Source: Streptomyces griseoviridis (GTDB lineage: Bacteria; Actinomycetota; Actinomycetes; Streptomycetales; Streptomycetaceae). Taken from it: a stretch of DNA of 64,000 nt. The notes below the pieces were generated by a model. It did not search any database, was not told the origin of the DNA, and was given only the letters and a program-made list of their open reading frames with translations. The stretch covers positions 62,001-126,000 of the forward strand of contig BMSM01000008.1 of assembly GCA_014649155.1 (NCBI GenBank). Direction: 5' to 3'. Below, in pieces: positions 41,236 to 63,243 of this stretch; position 1 is the stretch's first letter; every line of letters begins with the position of its first letter. The position numbers and the translations under genes were made by a program.

Positions 41236-41753
41236 GGAGGGGACGCGTACTCGCCGGGGCGGGACTGGCGCTGGCGCTGGCGTTCTGCGGCACCGGCGCG
41301 TGGACGTACGCGCAGGCACGCGGCGACGGCTCGCTGGCGTACGGCCGCGCACGCGACGCGGCGCTGGCCGACGGCCGCGACCGGCTCGCCGTCCTCACCA
41401 CCCTCGACGCCTCGTCCCTGGAACGGGCGCGGGCCGGCATCCAGGACTGGCGGGACGCCTCGACCGGCCCGCTCCGGACGGAACTGGGCGCCACCCGCCC
41501 CGCGAAAGGCGCGTCCGCGCGGGGCACGGTCACGGAGGCGGCGCTCACCGCCCTGGACACCCGCGCGGGCACCGCGAAGCTCGTCGCGGCGGTACGCGTC
41601 GAGGTCACGCCCGCCGGCGCGAAGACGGCGACCACGGACCGCAAGCGCCTGGAGGCCGTCCTGACCCGCACGGACGAGGGCGAGTGGAAGGTCAAGGCCC
41701 TGAACGCGGTGCCGCTCGCGCGGACGGCGGCGGAGGAGGACGGAACCCGATGA
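41232..41753 (+). CDS. Mce-associated membrane protein, first
   Basis: A 173-residue protein with an N-terminal helix (VLAGAGLALALAFCGTGAWTY) and an alpha+beta extracellular domain of the Mce-associated (mam/NTF2-like) type: ALADGRDRLAVLTTLDASSLE, ending VKALNAVPLA. These proteins support assembly or stability of the MCE complex. Overlaps mceF by ATGA and the next gene by ATGA. Confidence 0.85.
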   Translation: MRRGRVLAGAGLALALAFCGTGAWTYAQARGDGSLAYGRARDAALADGRDRLAVLTTLDASSLERARAGIQDWRDASTGPLRTELGATRPAKGASARGTVTEAALTALDTRAGTAKLVAAVRVEVTPAGAKTATTDRKRLEAVLTRTDEGEWKVKALNAVPLARTAAEEDGTR

Positions 41754-42574
41754 CCCGCCTGCTGCCCCTGCGCCGGGCCGCCTCCGCCGCCCCCGCCGCC
41801 CCCGCCGCCGCCGGCTCCGCCGCCTCCACGCCCGCGGACGCCGACCCGGCCACCCGGCCCACCCCGGACACGGCTCCCGCGCCCGCCCCGGACACGGCTC
41901 CCGCGCCCGCTGCGGGTACGGCTCCTGCGTCCGCTGCGGCCCCCGCCCCGGACACGGCCCCCGCGCACGCTGCGGACACCGCCGCGGAGACGGACACCCG
42001 CCCCGGACGCGAGACGGAGGCCGCCCCCGTCGTGGACGCGGAGGCCGAGCCGGACACCGCCGTACGGCCGGCCGGCCCGCTGTGGCGGCGCCTGCTCCCC
42101 GCCCTGACCGCCGCCGTCCTCGTCCTCGCCGGCTGCGGCTTCTTCTACGGCGCCCACCAGCTGAGGTCCACCCCGTCCGCCGAGAACCACGCGCTGACCG
42201 ACGCCGAGGCGACCAGCCGCGTCGCCGGTGACGTCGGCAACGCCCTCGCCCGCGTCTTCTCGTACACGCCGGACGGCCTGGCGGCCGGCGAGCGGTCCGC
42301 GCGCTCCGTCCTCGCCGGCCGCGCGGCCCGCCAGTACGCGGAGCTGATGGACCGGGTCCGCGCGGACCTCAAGAAGCAGCGCGTCACCCTGAGCACCCAG
42401 GCGGTACGCACCGGAGTGATCGAACTCGACGGCGACAGCGCCCGGTTGCTGGTCTTCCTGGACCAGATGTCCGACCGGGACGGGGGCGGCTCCACCGCCG
42501 CGGCGGCCCAGCTCACGGTCACCGCGCGGTGGGAGCGGGACCAGTGGCGGATCGTCGACATCAGGACCCGCTGA
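41750..42574 (+). CDS. Mce-associated membrane protein, second (long Pro/Ala-rich N terminus)
   Basis: A 274-residue Mce-associated protein with an unusual cytoplasmic N terminus of about 100 residues dominated by a DTAPAPAP-type repeat, followed by a helix (LLPALTAAVLVLAGCGFFYGA) and an NTF2-like extracellular domain (ALARVFSYTPDGLAAGERSAR, ending RIVDIRTR). The repeat is encoded by 24-base units. Overlaps the previous gene by ATGA. Confidence 0.85.
   Translation: MTRLLPLRRAASAAPAAPAAAGSAASTPADADPATRPTPDTAPAPAPDTAPAPAAGTAPASAAAPAPDTAPAHAADTAAETDTRPGRETEAAPVVDAEAEPDTAVRPAGPLWRRLLPALTAAVLVLAGCGFFYGAHQLRSTPSAENHALTDAEATSRVAGDVGNALARVFSYTPDGLAAGERSARSVLAGRAARQYAELMDRVRADLKKQRVTLSTQAVRTGVIELDGDSARLLVFLDQMSDRDGGGSTAAAAQLTVTARWERDQWRIVDIRTR
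41862..41970 (+). repeat. 24-bp tandem repeat encoding DTAPAPAP
   Basis: Four imperfect copies of a 24-base unit, the first two nearly identical (41862 and 41886), the later ones diverged. The unit is in frame and encodes the Pro/Ala-rich cytoplasmic tail of a Mce-associated protein. Confidence 0.7.
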
Positions 42575-42602
42575 GCAGCGGGTGCGGAAGAGGGGAACAT
42601 CC

Positions 42603-43154
42603 ATGGAACGCGGGACCAGAACGGCGGCGGCCGGGCTCCGGACACTGCCGGTCACCGCCCTCGCGCTCGCCCTCGCCCTGATCGCGGGCGGCTTCGCCGG
42701 GTGGGCGGGCTGGGACTGGTACGACGCGGCCCACGACGACACCGTCGCCTACGCCGAGCAGCGCGACGACGCCCTCGCCGCCGGCGAACAGGCCGTCCAG
42801 AACCTCAACACCCTGGACCACCGCAGCCTCGACCGCGGCCTCGACCTCTGGGAGTCCTCGACCACCGGCGACCTGCACGACCAACTGGTCGCCGGGCGGG
42901 AGGAGTTCGCCGGCCAGGTGAAGACCGCCAAGACGGTCACCACGGCCAAGGTGCTCTCCGGCGCCCTCACCGAACTCGACGACCGGGCCGGCCGCGCCCG
43001 GGTGCTGGTCGCCCTGCGGGTGACGGTGAAGGCACCCGGTGACCAGAGCACCGACAAGGACAGCCGCATGCTCGGCGAACTGACCCGCACCGGCGGCCAC
43101 TGGAAGCTCAGCGCCCTGGGGCAGGCCCCGGTCGGCGGCACGTCGGCCGGCTGA
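42603..43154 (+). CDS. Mce-associated membrane protein, third
   Basis: A 183-residue paralogue of the first Mce-associated protein: helix VTALALALALIAGGFAGWAGW, then YAEQRDDALAAGEQAVQNLNTLD and an NTF2-like domain ending HWKLSALGQAPV. Start ATG 42603 (MERGTR) with GAAGAGGGG upstream; a start 21 bases earlier is possible but less well placed. It follows the second protein by 28 bases. Confidence 0.85.
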   Translation: MERGTRTAAAGLRTLPVTALALALALIAGGFAGWAGWDWYDAAHDDTVAYAEQRDDALAAGEQAVQNLNTLDHRSLDRGLDLWESSTTGDLHDQLVAGREEFAGQVKTAKTVTTAKVLSGALTELDDRAGRARVLVALRVTVKAPGDQSTDKDSRMLGELTRTGGHWKLSALGQAPVGGTSAG

Positions 43155-43181
43155 CCCGGCCGCAGGAGAGGACGACACACC

Positions 43182-43943
43182 ATGCCGACGACCCGCCACA
43201 CCCTCAACACCCTCCGCCGCCGCCAGGCCCGAGAGGCCCTCCGTACCGACGCCGTGGCACCGGCCCCCGCGGACGCCCCCGAGGAGCGCGGGGAACCGCG
43301 CGACCAGCCACCCCCCACCCGCCCCCGACCGGCCACCGGCCCCCGACCGGCCACCGGCCCCCGACCGACCACCCCCACCCGCCCCACCACCTCCACCGAA
43401 CCGGCGTCCCACCCCCGGAAAAGCCACCGCCCCCTCGCCGCCCTCTGCCTCCTCACCCTCCTCCTCGGCGGCTTCGCCGGCTGGGCGCACGCCCGCGCCG
43501 AGAGCCTCCGCGACACCCCCGCCGCACGCAACACCGCCCTCTCCGACACCGCCCGCACCAGCGAGATCAAGGGCGCCACGACCAAGGCCGTCGCCGCGCT
43601 CTTCTCGTACGACCACGCCGACCCCGCCGCCTTCGACAAGGCCGCGAAGGAGTGGCTGACCGGACGCGCCGTCGCCCAGCACCGCGACCTGTTCGGCACC
43701 GTCCGCACCCAGGCCGACCGGCAGAAGGCCGTGATCACCACCACCGTCACCGACAGCGCCGTGGAACGCGTCGACGGCGACCGGGCCCGCGTCCTGGTCT
43801 ACGCCGACCAGAGCAGCGTCAGCACCGCCGGTGACAAGAAGGCCGACGACGACGGCACCTACGCGGGCGCGATGCTCGCCGTGGACCTCCAGCGACGCGA
43901 CGGCCGCTGGCTGGTCTCGGGCATCGACACCTTCGGCCGCTGA
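43182..43943 (+). CDS. Mce-associated membrane protein, fourth (Pro-rich N terminus)
   Basis: A 253-residue paralogue of the second Mce-associated protein. The N-terminal about 80 residues are Arg/Pro/Thr-rich with a repeated RPATGP unit; a helix (LAALCLLTLLLGGFAGWAHA) and NTF2-like domain follow (VAALFSYDHADPAAFDKAAK, ending WLVSGIDTFG). Two long-tailed and two short-tailed paralogues alternate, suggesting duplicated pairs. Confidence 0.85.
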   Translation: MPTTRHTLNTLRRRQAREALRTDAVAPAPADAPEERGEPRDQPPPTRPRPATGPRPATGPRPTTPTRPTTSTEPASHPRKSHRPLAALCLLTLLLGGFAGWAHARAESLRDTPAARNTALSDTARTSEIKGATTKAVAALFSYDHADPAAFDKAAKEWLTGRAVAQHRDLFGTVRTQADRQKAVITTTVTDSAVERVDGDRARVLVYADQSSVSTAGDKKADDDGTYAGAMLAVDLQRRDGRWLVSGIDTFGR

Positions 43944-44010
43944 CCACCGACGCACCCCCCACCGACCCGTGCCCCGCGACCCACGAACCGAGAGCAGGGA
44001 GTGACAGACC

Positions 44011-45243
44011 ATGCCCCGACGCCGCGCCCGACGTCTGCCCGCCCGGACCCGGCAGGGGCTGCGGGCCACCGCCATCGCCGTCACCGCGGTCGCGGCGCTC
44101 ACCGCCTCCCAGGCCCCTGGCCCCGCGGCGCCGAAGGAGAACGGCAGCCCGGCCGCCGACGACCGCCCCGCCCCGGCCGCCGACCTCCCCTACGCCGAAC
44201 TCGCCCCGCCCGACGACGACTCGTACCACACCGAACTCCCGCCCCTGGTCACCCCGGGCGCCGCACCCCGCGTCGCGCCGGCCGCGCGGGTCCGCGCCGA
44301 GTCCGGCATCCCGGCGACCGTGCTGCGCGCCTACCGCGCCGCGGAACGGTCCGTCGCCCGGACCGACCCGGGCTGCCGGCTGCCCTGGCATCTGCTCGCC
44401 GCGATCGGCAAGGTGGAGTCCGGACAGGCCCGCGGCGGCGCGGTCGACCGGCACGGCACCACGCTGGGCCGCATCACGGGTCCGGCGCTCGACGGCCGTG
44501 GCTTCGCCCTGATCCTGGACAGCGACGACGGCGTCCACGACGGGGACCCGGTCTACGACCGGGCGGTGGGCCCGATGCAGTTCCTGCCGTCGACGTGGGC
44601 CCGCTGGGGCGCGGACGGCAACGGCGACGGCCGGGAGGACCCCGACAACATCTTCGACGCCGCCCTGGCGGCCGGGCACTACCTGTGCGCCGGCGACCGG
44701 AACCTGAGCGTCGCGGCCGACCTCGACCGGGCCGTCCTCAGCTACAACAACTCGCGCGCCTACCTCGCCCTCGTCCGGCACTGGCTGGACTTCTACCGCC
44801 GGGGCGTGCACACCGTGCCCGACGGGAAGGGCGTCGTCCCCGTCAGTCCGGGCGCCGGCGCCGACACGCCGGCGACCGAGCCGGTCGGCGGCGGTGACGA
44901 CGACGGGAAGGGCGGCCGGGGCGGCACCGGCGGCGGCACGGACGGCGTCATCGTCGGCCCCGACCCCGGGACCTCCGCCCCGGCCCCCTCCGGCTCACCC
45001 ACCCCGACGAAGTCGCCCTCGCCCTCCCCGGAGCCGTCCGCGACGCAGCCCTCCCCGACGACGACACCGGACCCCTCCCCGACCGGCTCCGCGACCCCCG
45101 GCCCCTCACCCACACCGACCCCCACCGACACACCCCCGCCGGCCACCGACCCGGCACCCTCCCCGGAGTGCCCCTCGGACCCGGCCACGTCCTCCCCGGA
45201 CCCCGGCCCCACACCCACCGCCACGCCCGTCCCCTGTCAGTAA
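44011..45243 (+). CDS. Lytic transglycosylase, MltB/SLT_2 type
   Basis: A 410-residue exported protein: signal/anchor (GLRATAIAVTAVAALTASQAP), a transglycosylase domain at about 95-270 and a Pro/Ser/Thr-rich tail of about 130 residues. The catalytic Glu is in LLAAIGKVESGQARGG; VGPMQFLPSTWARWG and VLSYNNSRAYLALV are family motifs. It cleaves peptidoglycan strands. Its position 67 bases after the last Mce-associated gene suggests it belongs to the MCE locus and may open the wall for the importer (inference). Confidence 0.85.
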   Translation: MPRRRARRLPARTRQGLRATAIAVTAVAALTASQAPGPAAPKENGSPAADDRPAPAADLPYAELAPPDDDSYHTELPPLVTPGAAPRVAPAARVRAESGIPATVLRAYRAAERSVARTDPGCRLPWHLLAAIGKVESGQARGGAVDRHGTTLGRITGPALDGRGFALILDSDDGVHDGDPVYDRAVGPMQFLPSTWARWGADGNGDGREDPDNIFDAALAAGHYLCAGDRNLSVAADLDRAVLSYNNSRAYLALVRHWLDFYRRGVHTVPDGKGVVPVSPGAGADTPATEPVGGGDDDGKGGRGGTGGGTDGVIVGPDPGTSAPAPSGSPTPTKSPSPSPEPSATQPSPTTTPDPSPTGSATPGPSPTPTPTDTPPPATDPAPSPECPSDPATSSPDPGPTPTATPVPCQ

Positions 45244-45269
45244 GCCCGTTCTGGAGCAGAGAGGTAGCT

Positions 45270-45719
45270 GTGGTCGCCTACCACACCGTCATGGCCGGCA
45301 CGGACGGCTCGACGTCATCACTCGCGGCGGTCGAATCAGCGGCCCGGCTCGCCGCCGCCTGCGGAGCCGGACTCGTGATCGTCTGCGCGTACCTGCCGAT
45401 GCGCGGGCGCGAACTCGCCGTCGCCCAGGACCAGCTGGGGCCCGAGGCCTACCAGGTGGTGGGCTCGGCACCGGCCGAGGACACCCTGCGCACCGCCGGT
45501 GATCGGGCCCGCGCGCAGGGAGCGGCGGACGTGCGGACGGTCGCGGTGCAGGACGAGCCGGTCCCCGGCCTGCTGCGGGCCGCCCGCGAGTGCGGGGCCG
45601 ATCTCCTGGTGGTCGGCAACCGGGGTCTGCGCTCGCTCGCCGGACGCATCCTCGGCTCGGTACCCGCGGACATGGCCAGGAAGGCGGAGATCGACGTGCT
45701 GATCGTGCACACCACATGA
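45270..45719 (+). CDS. Single-domain universal stress protein
   Basis: A 149-residue Usp domain starting at GTG 45270 (VAYHTVMAGTDGSTSS) with AGAGAGG upstream; a longer frame upstream overlaps the transglycosylase gene and is rejected. ATP-type loop LLVVGNRGLRSLAGRILGSVP (G-x2-G-x9-G(S/T)) is intact. The stop overlaps the cyclase gene by ATGA, so the two are translationally coupled. Mycobacterial relatives such as Rv1636 bind cAMP. Confidence 0.88.
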   Translation: MVAYHTVMAGTDGSTSSLAAVESAARLAAACGAGLVIVCAYLPMRGRELAVAQDQLGPEAYQVVGSAPAEDTLRTAGDRARAQGAADVRTVAVQDEPVPGLLRAARECGADLLVVGNRGLRSLAGRILGSVPADMARKAEIDVLIVHTT

Positions 45720-46750
45720 GCACGCCGGACGGCGACCTGCGCCGGGCCGTCGAGGAGGTCCTGCTCCAGGGCCCCGGGAGATGGACCAGGCAGGAGACCG
45801 CCGAACGGTCCGGCGTCGGCCCCGAACGCGCCACCGAGATCTGGCGTGCCCTCGGCTTCCCGGTGGCCGACGACGACGCGCGGGTCTTCACCGACGCCGA
45901 CGTCGACGCGCTGCGCGCCGGGGAGCGGCTCATCGCCGCCGGGCTCATCACCGAGGAGAGCGAGACGATGATGGCCCGCGCCCTCGGCCACCACCTGTCC
46001 CGGCTCGCCGAGTGGCAGGTGCACACCCTCTGGTCCTGGCTCCTGCGCGACCTGGACCTCCCGCTGAGCGAGAAGGACCTGGCGCAGCACGCCGCCGCGC
46101 TGCTGCCGGAGATGGAACTGCTCCAGCGGCACGTGTGGCGCAGGCACCTCGCGGCCTGCGCCGGGCGCGTGCTCACCGAGGCGGCACAGGGCGCCCCGGC
46201 CGGCCGCGACCAGCCGGTACGGCCCGGCGAGGGCGCCGACGTCCGCGAACGCGCGGTGGGCTTCACCGACATGGTCGGTTACACCCGGCTGACCCGGGGA
46301 CTGGACAGCACCCGACTCGCCCGCGTGCTGGACCGGTTCGAGAGCCTGACCGGCGACGTGATCGCCGACGGCGGCGGACGGGTCGTCAAGACCATCGGCG
46401 ACGAGGTGCTCTACGTCTGCGAGTCCGCCGCCGCGGCCGCCGGCATCGCCCTGGAACTCACCTCCCGAGCCGTGGCGGACACCGAACTGCCCCAGGTGCG
46501 GACCGGACTGGCGTACGGCCCGGTCCTCGGCCGTCTCGGCGACGTCTACGGGGCGGCGGTGAACATCGCCGCCCGCCTCACCGCGGTCGCCCGCCCCGGC
46601 ACCGTGCTCACCGACACGGCGTTCGCCGGCGAACTGGCCGACCGGACGGCCTACGACCTCAAGCCGCTGCGCCCGGTGTCGGTACGCGGGTACAGCAGGC
46701 TCCGTCCGGTACTGCTCCGCCCGGCGCACGCGCACGGCGAGGCGAGCTGA
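45716..46750 (+). CDS. Class III adenylate cyclase with Rv1264-type regulatory domain
   Basis: A 344-residue cyclase. Residues 1 to about 175 form the helical regulatory domain found in mycobacterial Rv1264 (pH-sensing autoinhibition), with LLQGPGRWTRQETAERSGV and SLIAAGLITEE-like blocks. The catalytic domain begins RERAVGFTDMVGYTRLTRG with the metal Asp, followed by VKTIGDEVLY (substrate-specifying Lys and second metal Asp) and YGAAVNIAARL (transition-state Asn and Arg). All key residues are present. It makes cAMP; the overlapping Usp may bind the product. Start ATG 45716 overlaps the Usp stop. Confidence 0.9.
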   Translation: MSTPDGDLRRAVEEVLLQGPGRWTRQETAERSGVGPERATEIWRALGFPVADDDARVFTDADVDALRAGERLIAAGLITEESETMMARALGHHLSRLAEWQVHTLWSWLLRDLDLPLSEKDLAQHAAALLPEMELLQRHVWRRHLAACAGRVLTEAAQGAPAGRDQPVRPGEGADVRERAVGFTDMVGYTRLTRGLDSTRLARVLDRFESLTGDVIADGGGRVVKTIGDEVLYVCESAAAAAGIALELTSRAVADTELPQVRTGLAYGPVLGRLGDVYGAAVNIAARLTAVARPGTVLTDTAFAGELADRTAYDLKPLRPVSVRGYSRLRPVLLRPAHAHGEAS

Positions 46751-47200
46751 GCCGCGCCGAGGGAACCGGTACGCCGGGCCTGCGTGCGGCGGCGGCTCGC
46801 CTGGTGCTCCTTGTCGGGGTCGTCCACGCGCTGCACGGCCCGCCGGCCGGAGTGCCCGGACGACCCCGCCATTGCCGACGGCGCACTGCAAGCCGAGAAC
46901 GCCGCCCGCCCTCGTGAGGGCGGGCGCCTTCCGCGCGGCGCCCGCCGGTCGTTGTCCTTGTCCGGACCATGCGTATGCGGCACGAGCGTCCCGTCGCCAT
47001 GGCCGCCCCGGCCCCCGGTGCGGGCGGTGGTCGGGCCACCGGCCCAGGAGCGGACCGCCCGGTCCGCTTCAGTCGGTCAACTCCGCTCTGTCACAAGGTG
47101 CTTGGTCACGACGCGCGGCGCACGGCGGCCCGAGCCGGGGATTCGCCGCGTTCTGCCGCCGGCGCATCCCTGGCCGGACGAGGACGATCACACCGTGGGA
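46751..47200. other. 450-base intergenic region
   Basis: Between the cyclase gene (plus) and the convergent surface-protein gene (minus). Apart from the hairpin at 46904-46925 I see nothing supported. A few short open frames exist but have no ribosome site or recognisable sequence. Confidence 0.6.
46904..46925 (+). terminator. Terminator hairpin after the cyclase gene
   Basis: Nine-bp arms GCCCGCCCT (46904-46912) and AGGGCGGGC (46917-46925) with a 4-base loop, 150 bases after the stop of the cyclase gene. Confidence 0.7.
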
Positions 47201-48880
47201 TCAGCTCGCGGTGCAGTTGATCCTCGCCGCGTCGGCCGCCATGCGGGCGCCGCTGGTCGCCTCCTTGCCCCGGTCGTGCAGCTTGAGCGTCAGGATGCCC
47301 TCGGTGACGCGCACGCTCGGCGCGGCCACCCACATGCCCTGGTGGGAGGGCTGGTCGATGGTGAAGTTGGCGAGCAGGTTGGTGGCCCCGTTCGTGGCGT
47401 TGTGCAGGGTGTAGTACGCGGGCGTGCCGCCGACGTGGGTCCGCTTGCTGTCGTTCGGGATGTGCACGCTGACCTTGCAGGTGCCCCGGACGACGTCCCC
47501 GGTGCGGAAGATCCAGTAGGCGCTGTTGCCCGCGTCGGAACTGCTGCCCGAGATCGGCAGGGAGCGGAACACGCCGGTGCAGCCGTCGCTGTAGCCGCCG
47601 GGGTGGGTGGTCCAGCCGTCGTCGCCCTCCGACGACGAGCCGGACTCCCGGTAGGTGACGTCGCCCGAGCAGTGCGGGCCGCCGACCGCGGAGTAGGTGG
47701 CGGGTCCGGCGGCCTTCTGCGTGGCCCGCGCGGTGGCCGTGGCGGGAGTGCCGGACCCGCGGCCGGAGGAGGTCCTGGCGCCGCCGTCACCGGTCGGGCC
47801 GGAGGTGGCGCCCCGGTCCGTCCCGGCCGTCGGACCGGACCCGGCGGTGTCGTCGGTCGCTTCCTCGCCGTCGGTCACGGCGGCGCCCTCGGCGCCCTTC
47901 GGACCGGTTCCGCCGTCCGGGTCGCCGGGCCCGGTGCCGTCCTCGCCGCGCCCGGTGGCGTCCTCGCCGTTCCGGGCGGCGGGGCGATGGGAAGCTCCGG
48001 GTGTCTCCGCCGCCGCGCTCGGTACGTAACCGCCGGCCCCGGCCGCCCGGTCCGCGTACCCGGCGGCTCCGGGCCTGCGCTCGGGGGAGTCGTCGCCGGG
48101 CAGCAGCGAGGCGATGACGAAGGGCGTGCCGATCAGCAGAGCCCCGGCCATCAGCGCGGCGGCGGCCATCGGCCGGGACACCCGGGCCGGTCCGGCGGAG
48201 TCGTCGTCCTCACCGGTGCCGCCGGGACCGCCCGGGGTGTCGCCGGCCGCGGTGGCGGTCCGCGCTCCTCGCGCGGTGGCCCCGGTCCCGGCGGCCGGCC
48301 CGGCGAAGAGCAGACCGCGCAGCCCCCGGGACCGGGGCGCGTGCGCGGTGCCGGGCTCGCCGGACGCCGTGGCCGTGGTCGCCGCGGCGCCCTCGCGGGA
48401 GGTGCCGTGCCCGGTGGACGCGGTCGCGGGGCCCACGGGAGCCGTCACGGGTTCGGTGACGGGGCGAGACAGGGGCGCGGGGGCGGCCGCAACGGCCGTG
48501 GTCGCGGCCTTCGTCGCGGCGGCCGTCCCGGTGTCCGTGTCGTGGTCCACGGCCACGGCCGCACCCTGCTCGCCGGTGCCTCGCGCTTCCGTGCCGGTGG
48601 CGCTCGCGGGGGCCCCGCCGCCCGGGTCGCCGCCGATGGCCGGACGGGAGGAGAAGCGGCCATCGCCCGAGGTGAGGTCGGGGCGGGGCGAGGACGGCCG
48701 GGCGGCACCGGTGACGTCACCCGCGCCGATCAGACCGCCGGCCGGTCTGTTCGGCTCCGGTTCGGGCACGGCGCCCGGACCTCCGGTGGCGCCGGCGCCG
48801 TCCGGGGTCGGGTCCGGCGTGGCGCGGCGGCGGGCCGCCGGGTCGGCTCCCGTGGCGCCGTGTGGGTCCTGGATCGCCAT
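47201..48880 (-). CDS. Membrane-anchored protein with extracellular golvesin-like domain
   Basis: A 559-residue protein. The first about 235 residues are Gly/Ala/Pro/Thr-rich, probably disordered and cytoplasmic; a helix follows (MAAAALMAGALLIGTPFVIA, about residue 238-257). The external part has a Gly/Asp/Thr-rich linker and, from about residue 400, a beta-domain with Cys in PHCSGDV, DGCTGV, GTCKVSV and the terminal NCTAS. The pattern (SSSDAGNSAYWIFRTG, KVSVHIPN, YYTLHNA) resembles the golvesin C-terminal-like beta-sandwich (inference). Follows the giant gene by 51 bases on the same strand, so it probably belongs to that unit. Confidence 0.6.
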   Translation of the reverse strand: MAIQDPHGATGADPAARRRATPDPTPDGAGATGGPGAVPEPEPNRPAGGLIGAGDVTGAARPSSPRPDLTSGDGRFSSRPAIGGDPGGGAPASATGTEARGTGEQGAAVAVDHDTDTGTAAATKAATTAVAAAPAPLSRPVTEPVTAPVGPATASTGHGTSREGAAATTATASGEPGTAHAPRSRGLRGLLFAGPAAGTGATARGARTATAAGDTPGGPGGTGEDDDSAGPARVSRPMAAAALMAGALLIGTPFVIASLLPGDDSPERRPGAAGYADRAAGAGGYVPSAAAETPGASHRPAARNGEDATGRGEDGTGPGDPDGGTGPKGAEGAAVTDGEEATDDTAGSGPTAGTDRGATSGPTGDGGARTSSGRGSGTPATATARATQKAAGPATYSAVGGPHCSGDVTYRESGSSSEGDDGWTTHPGGYSDGCTGVFRSLPISGSSSDAGNSAYWIFRTGDVVRGTCKVSVHIPNDSKRTHVGGTPAYYTLHNATNGATNLLANFTIDQPSHQGMWVAAPSVRVTEGILTLKLHDRGKEATSGARMAADAARINCTAS

Positions 48881-48931
48881 CTCTCTTCCGTTCTTCCGTT
48901 CTCAAGGGTCGGTGGGGCAGGGGCCGTTGGG

Positions 48932-62446
<13,515 letters not shown>

Positions 62447-62480
62447 GGGCGTCCCCGCGTCACCCGGAGTGCGGTGACGG

Positions 62481-62810
62481 TCACTCGCCGCCGCTCTTCC
62501 ACGAGTCGGCCAGCTCCATCGCCTCTTCCTCGGCCCGGGTGAGCAGCGCGGTCACGTCCCCGCCCGCGGTGCCGGTGCGCTGCACCAGGTCGGCGAGGAG
62601 GGTGAGCAACTGGGTGAGTTCCTTCATGCCGGGGTCGATCACGGCGAAGTACTGCTTGCCCACCTCGTCCTTCCCGCGCCCGCCGGCCTCCGCGTTGGTC
62701 CGGTTGATCTTCGTCACGAGGTCGTTGGCCCGGTCGATCAGGTCGCTGTTCAGCCCGTACGTCTGGAACAGCGCCCGGAGGCGGTCGGTGGTGACGAGTT
62801 CCTCAGCCAC
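62481..62810 (-). CDS. Short helical WXG100-like partner protein
   Basis: A 109-residue all-helical protein starting at GTG 62810: LRALFQTYGLNSDLIDRAND, then DPGMKELTQLLTLLADLVQR and a last helix with EEEAMELADSWKSG. Size and helix-turn-helix-hairpin character fit ESX-type small secreted partners, but there is no clear WxG and the C-terminal W-x4-G is only loosely Esx-like. It lies between the YbaB gene (overlap 8 bases) and the giant gene (34 bases), so cotranscription is likely. Confidence 0.6.
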   Translation of the reverse strand: MAEELVTTDRLRALFQTYGLNSDLIDRANDLVTKINRTNAEAGGRGKDEVGKQYFAVIDPGMKELTQLLTLLADLVQRTGTAGGDVTALLTRAEEEAMELADSWKSGGE

Positions 62811-63243
62811 GGCGGTCGTGCTCCCGGTCCTGGCCGGCCGCGTCGGCGGGGGGCCACAGGTCCCGCAGCGGCCGCAGCATCTCCTCGACGTCGGAACCGC
62901 CGGTCATCGACCGGCGCAGCCCGGTGCCGGTCTCCCGCAGCGGCGCGAAGACGGCACGGGACTTCTCCCCGGCCTCCTCCAGCGCCTTGGTGAGGGTCTC
63001 GACCAGGGCCCGGCCCAGCTCGGCGGGGGCCATCTCGCGGTACGCCTCGGTGTGGAAGCGGACCTCCTTGACGATCCCGCCGGCGCCGGCGACGACCGTG
63101 AGCATCCGGTCCTTGGACCGTACGGAGACGGTGGTGGCCGCCGCCTCCCGCTGGGCCGCGGCCAGCCGGTCCCGGTAGTCGGCGAGCCGGCCCATGGCGG
63201 CCTCCAGTTGCTGCTGGAGGGAGTGGTCGGGGGTGGGTTCCAT
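62803..63243 (-). CDS. YbaB/EbfC-family protein
   Basis: A 146-residue protein with the YbaB/EbfC layout: an N-terminal amphipathic helix (LEAAMGRLADYRDRLAAAQR), a beta-strand pair (VRSKDRMLTVVAGAGGIVKEVRF) and a long C-terminal helix (ELGRALVETLTKALEEAGEK). YbaB proteins bind DNA, and versions like this are common next to ESX/WXG100 genes in actinobacteria, where their role is not known. ATG 63243 overlaps the upstream gene by ATGA. Confidence 0.85.
   Translation of the reverse strand: MEPTPDHSLQQQLEAAMGRLADYRDRLAAAQREAAATTVSVRSKDRMLTVVAGAGGIVKEVRFHTEAYREMAPAELGRALVETLTKALEEAGEKSRAVFAPLRETGTGLRRSMTGGSDVEEMLRPLRDLWPPADAAGQDREHDRRG

Noticed and set aside
46969..47220. 83-codon open frame between the cyclase and surface-protein genes
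   Set aside because: Starts in a terminator-flanked gap, has no Shine-Dalgarno and no family resemblance.
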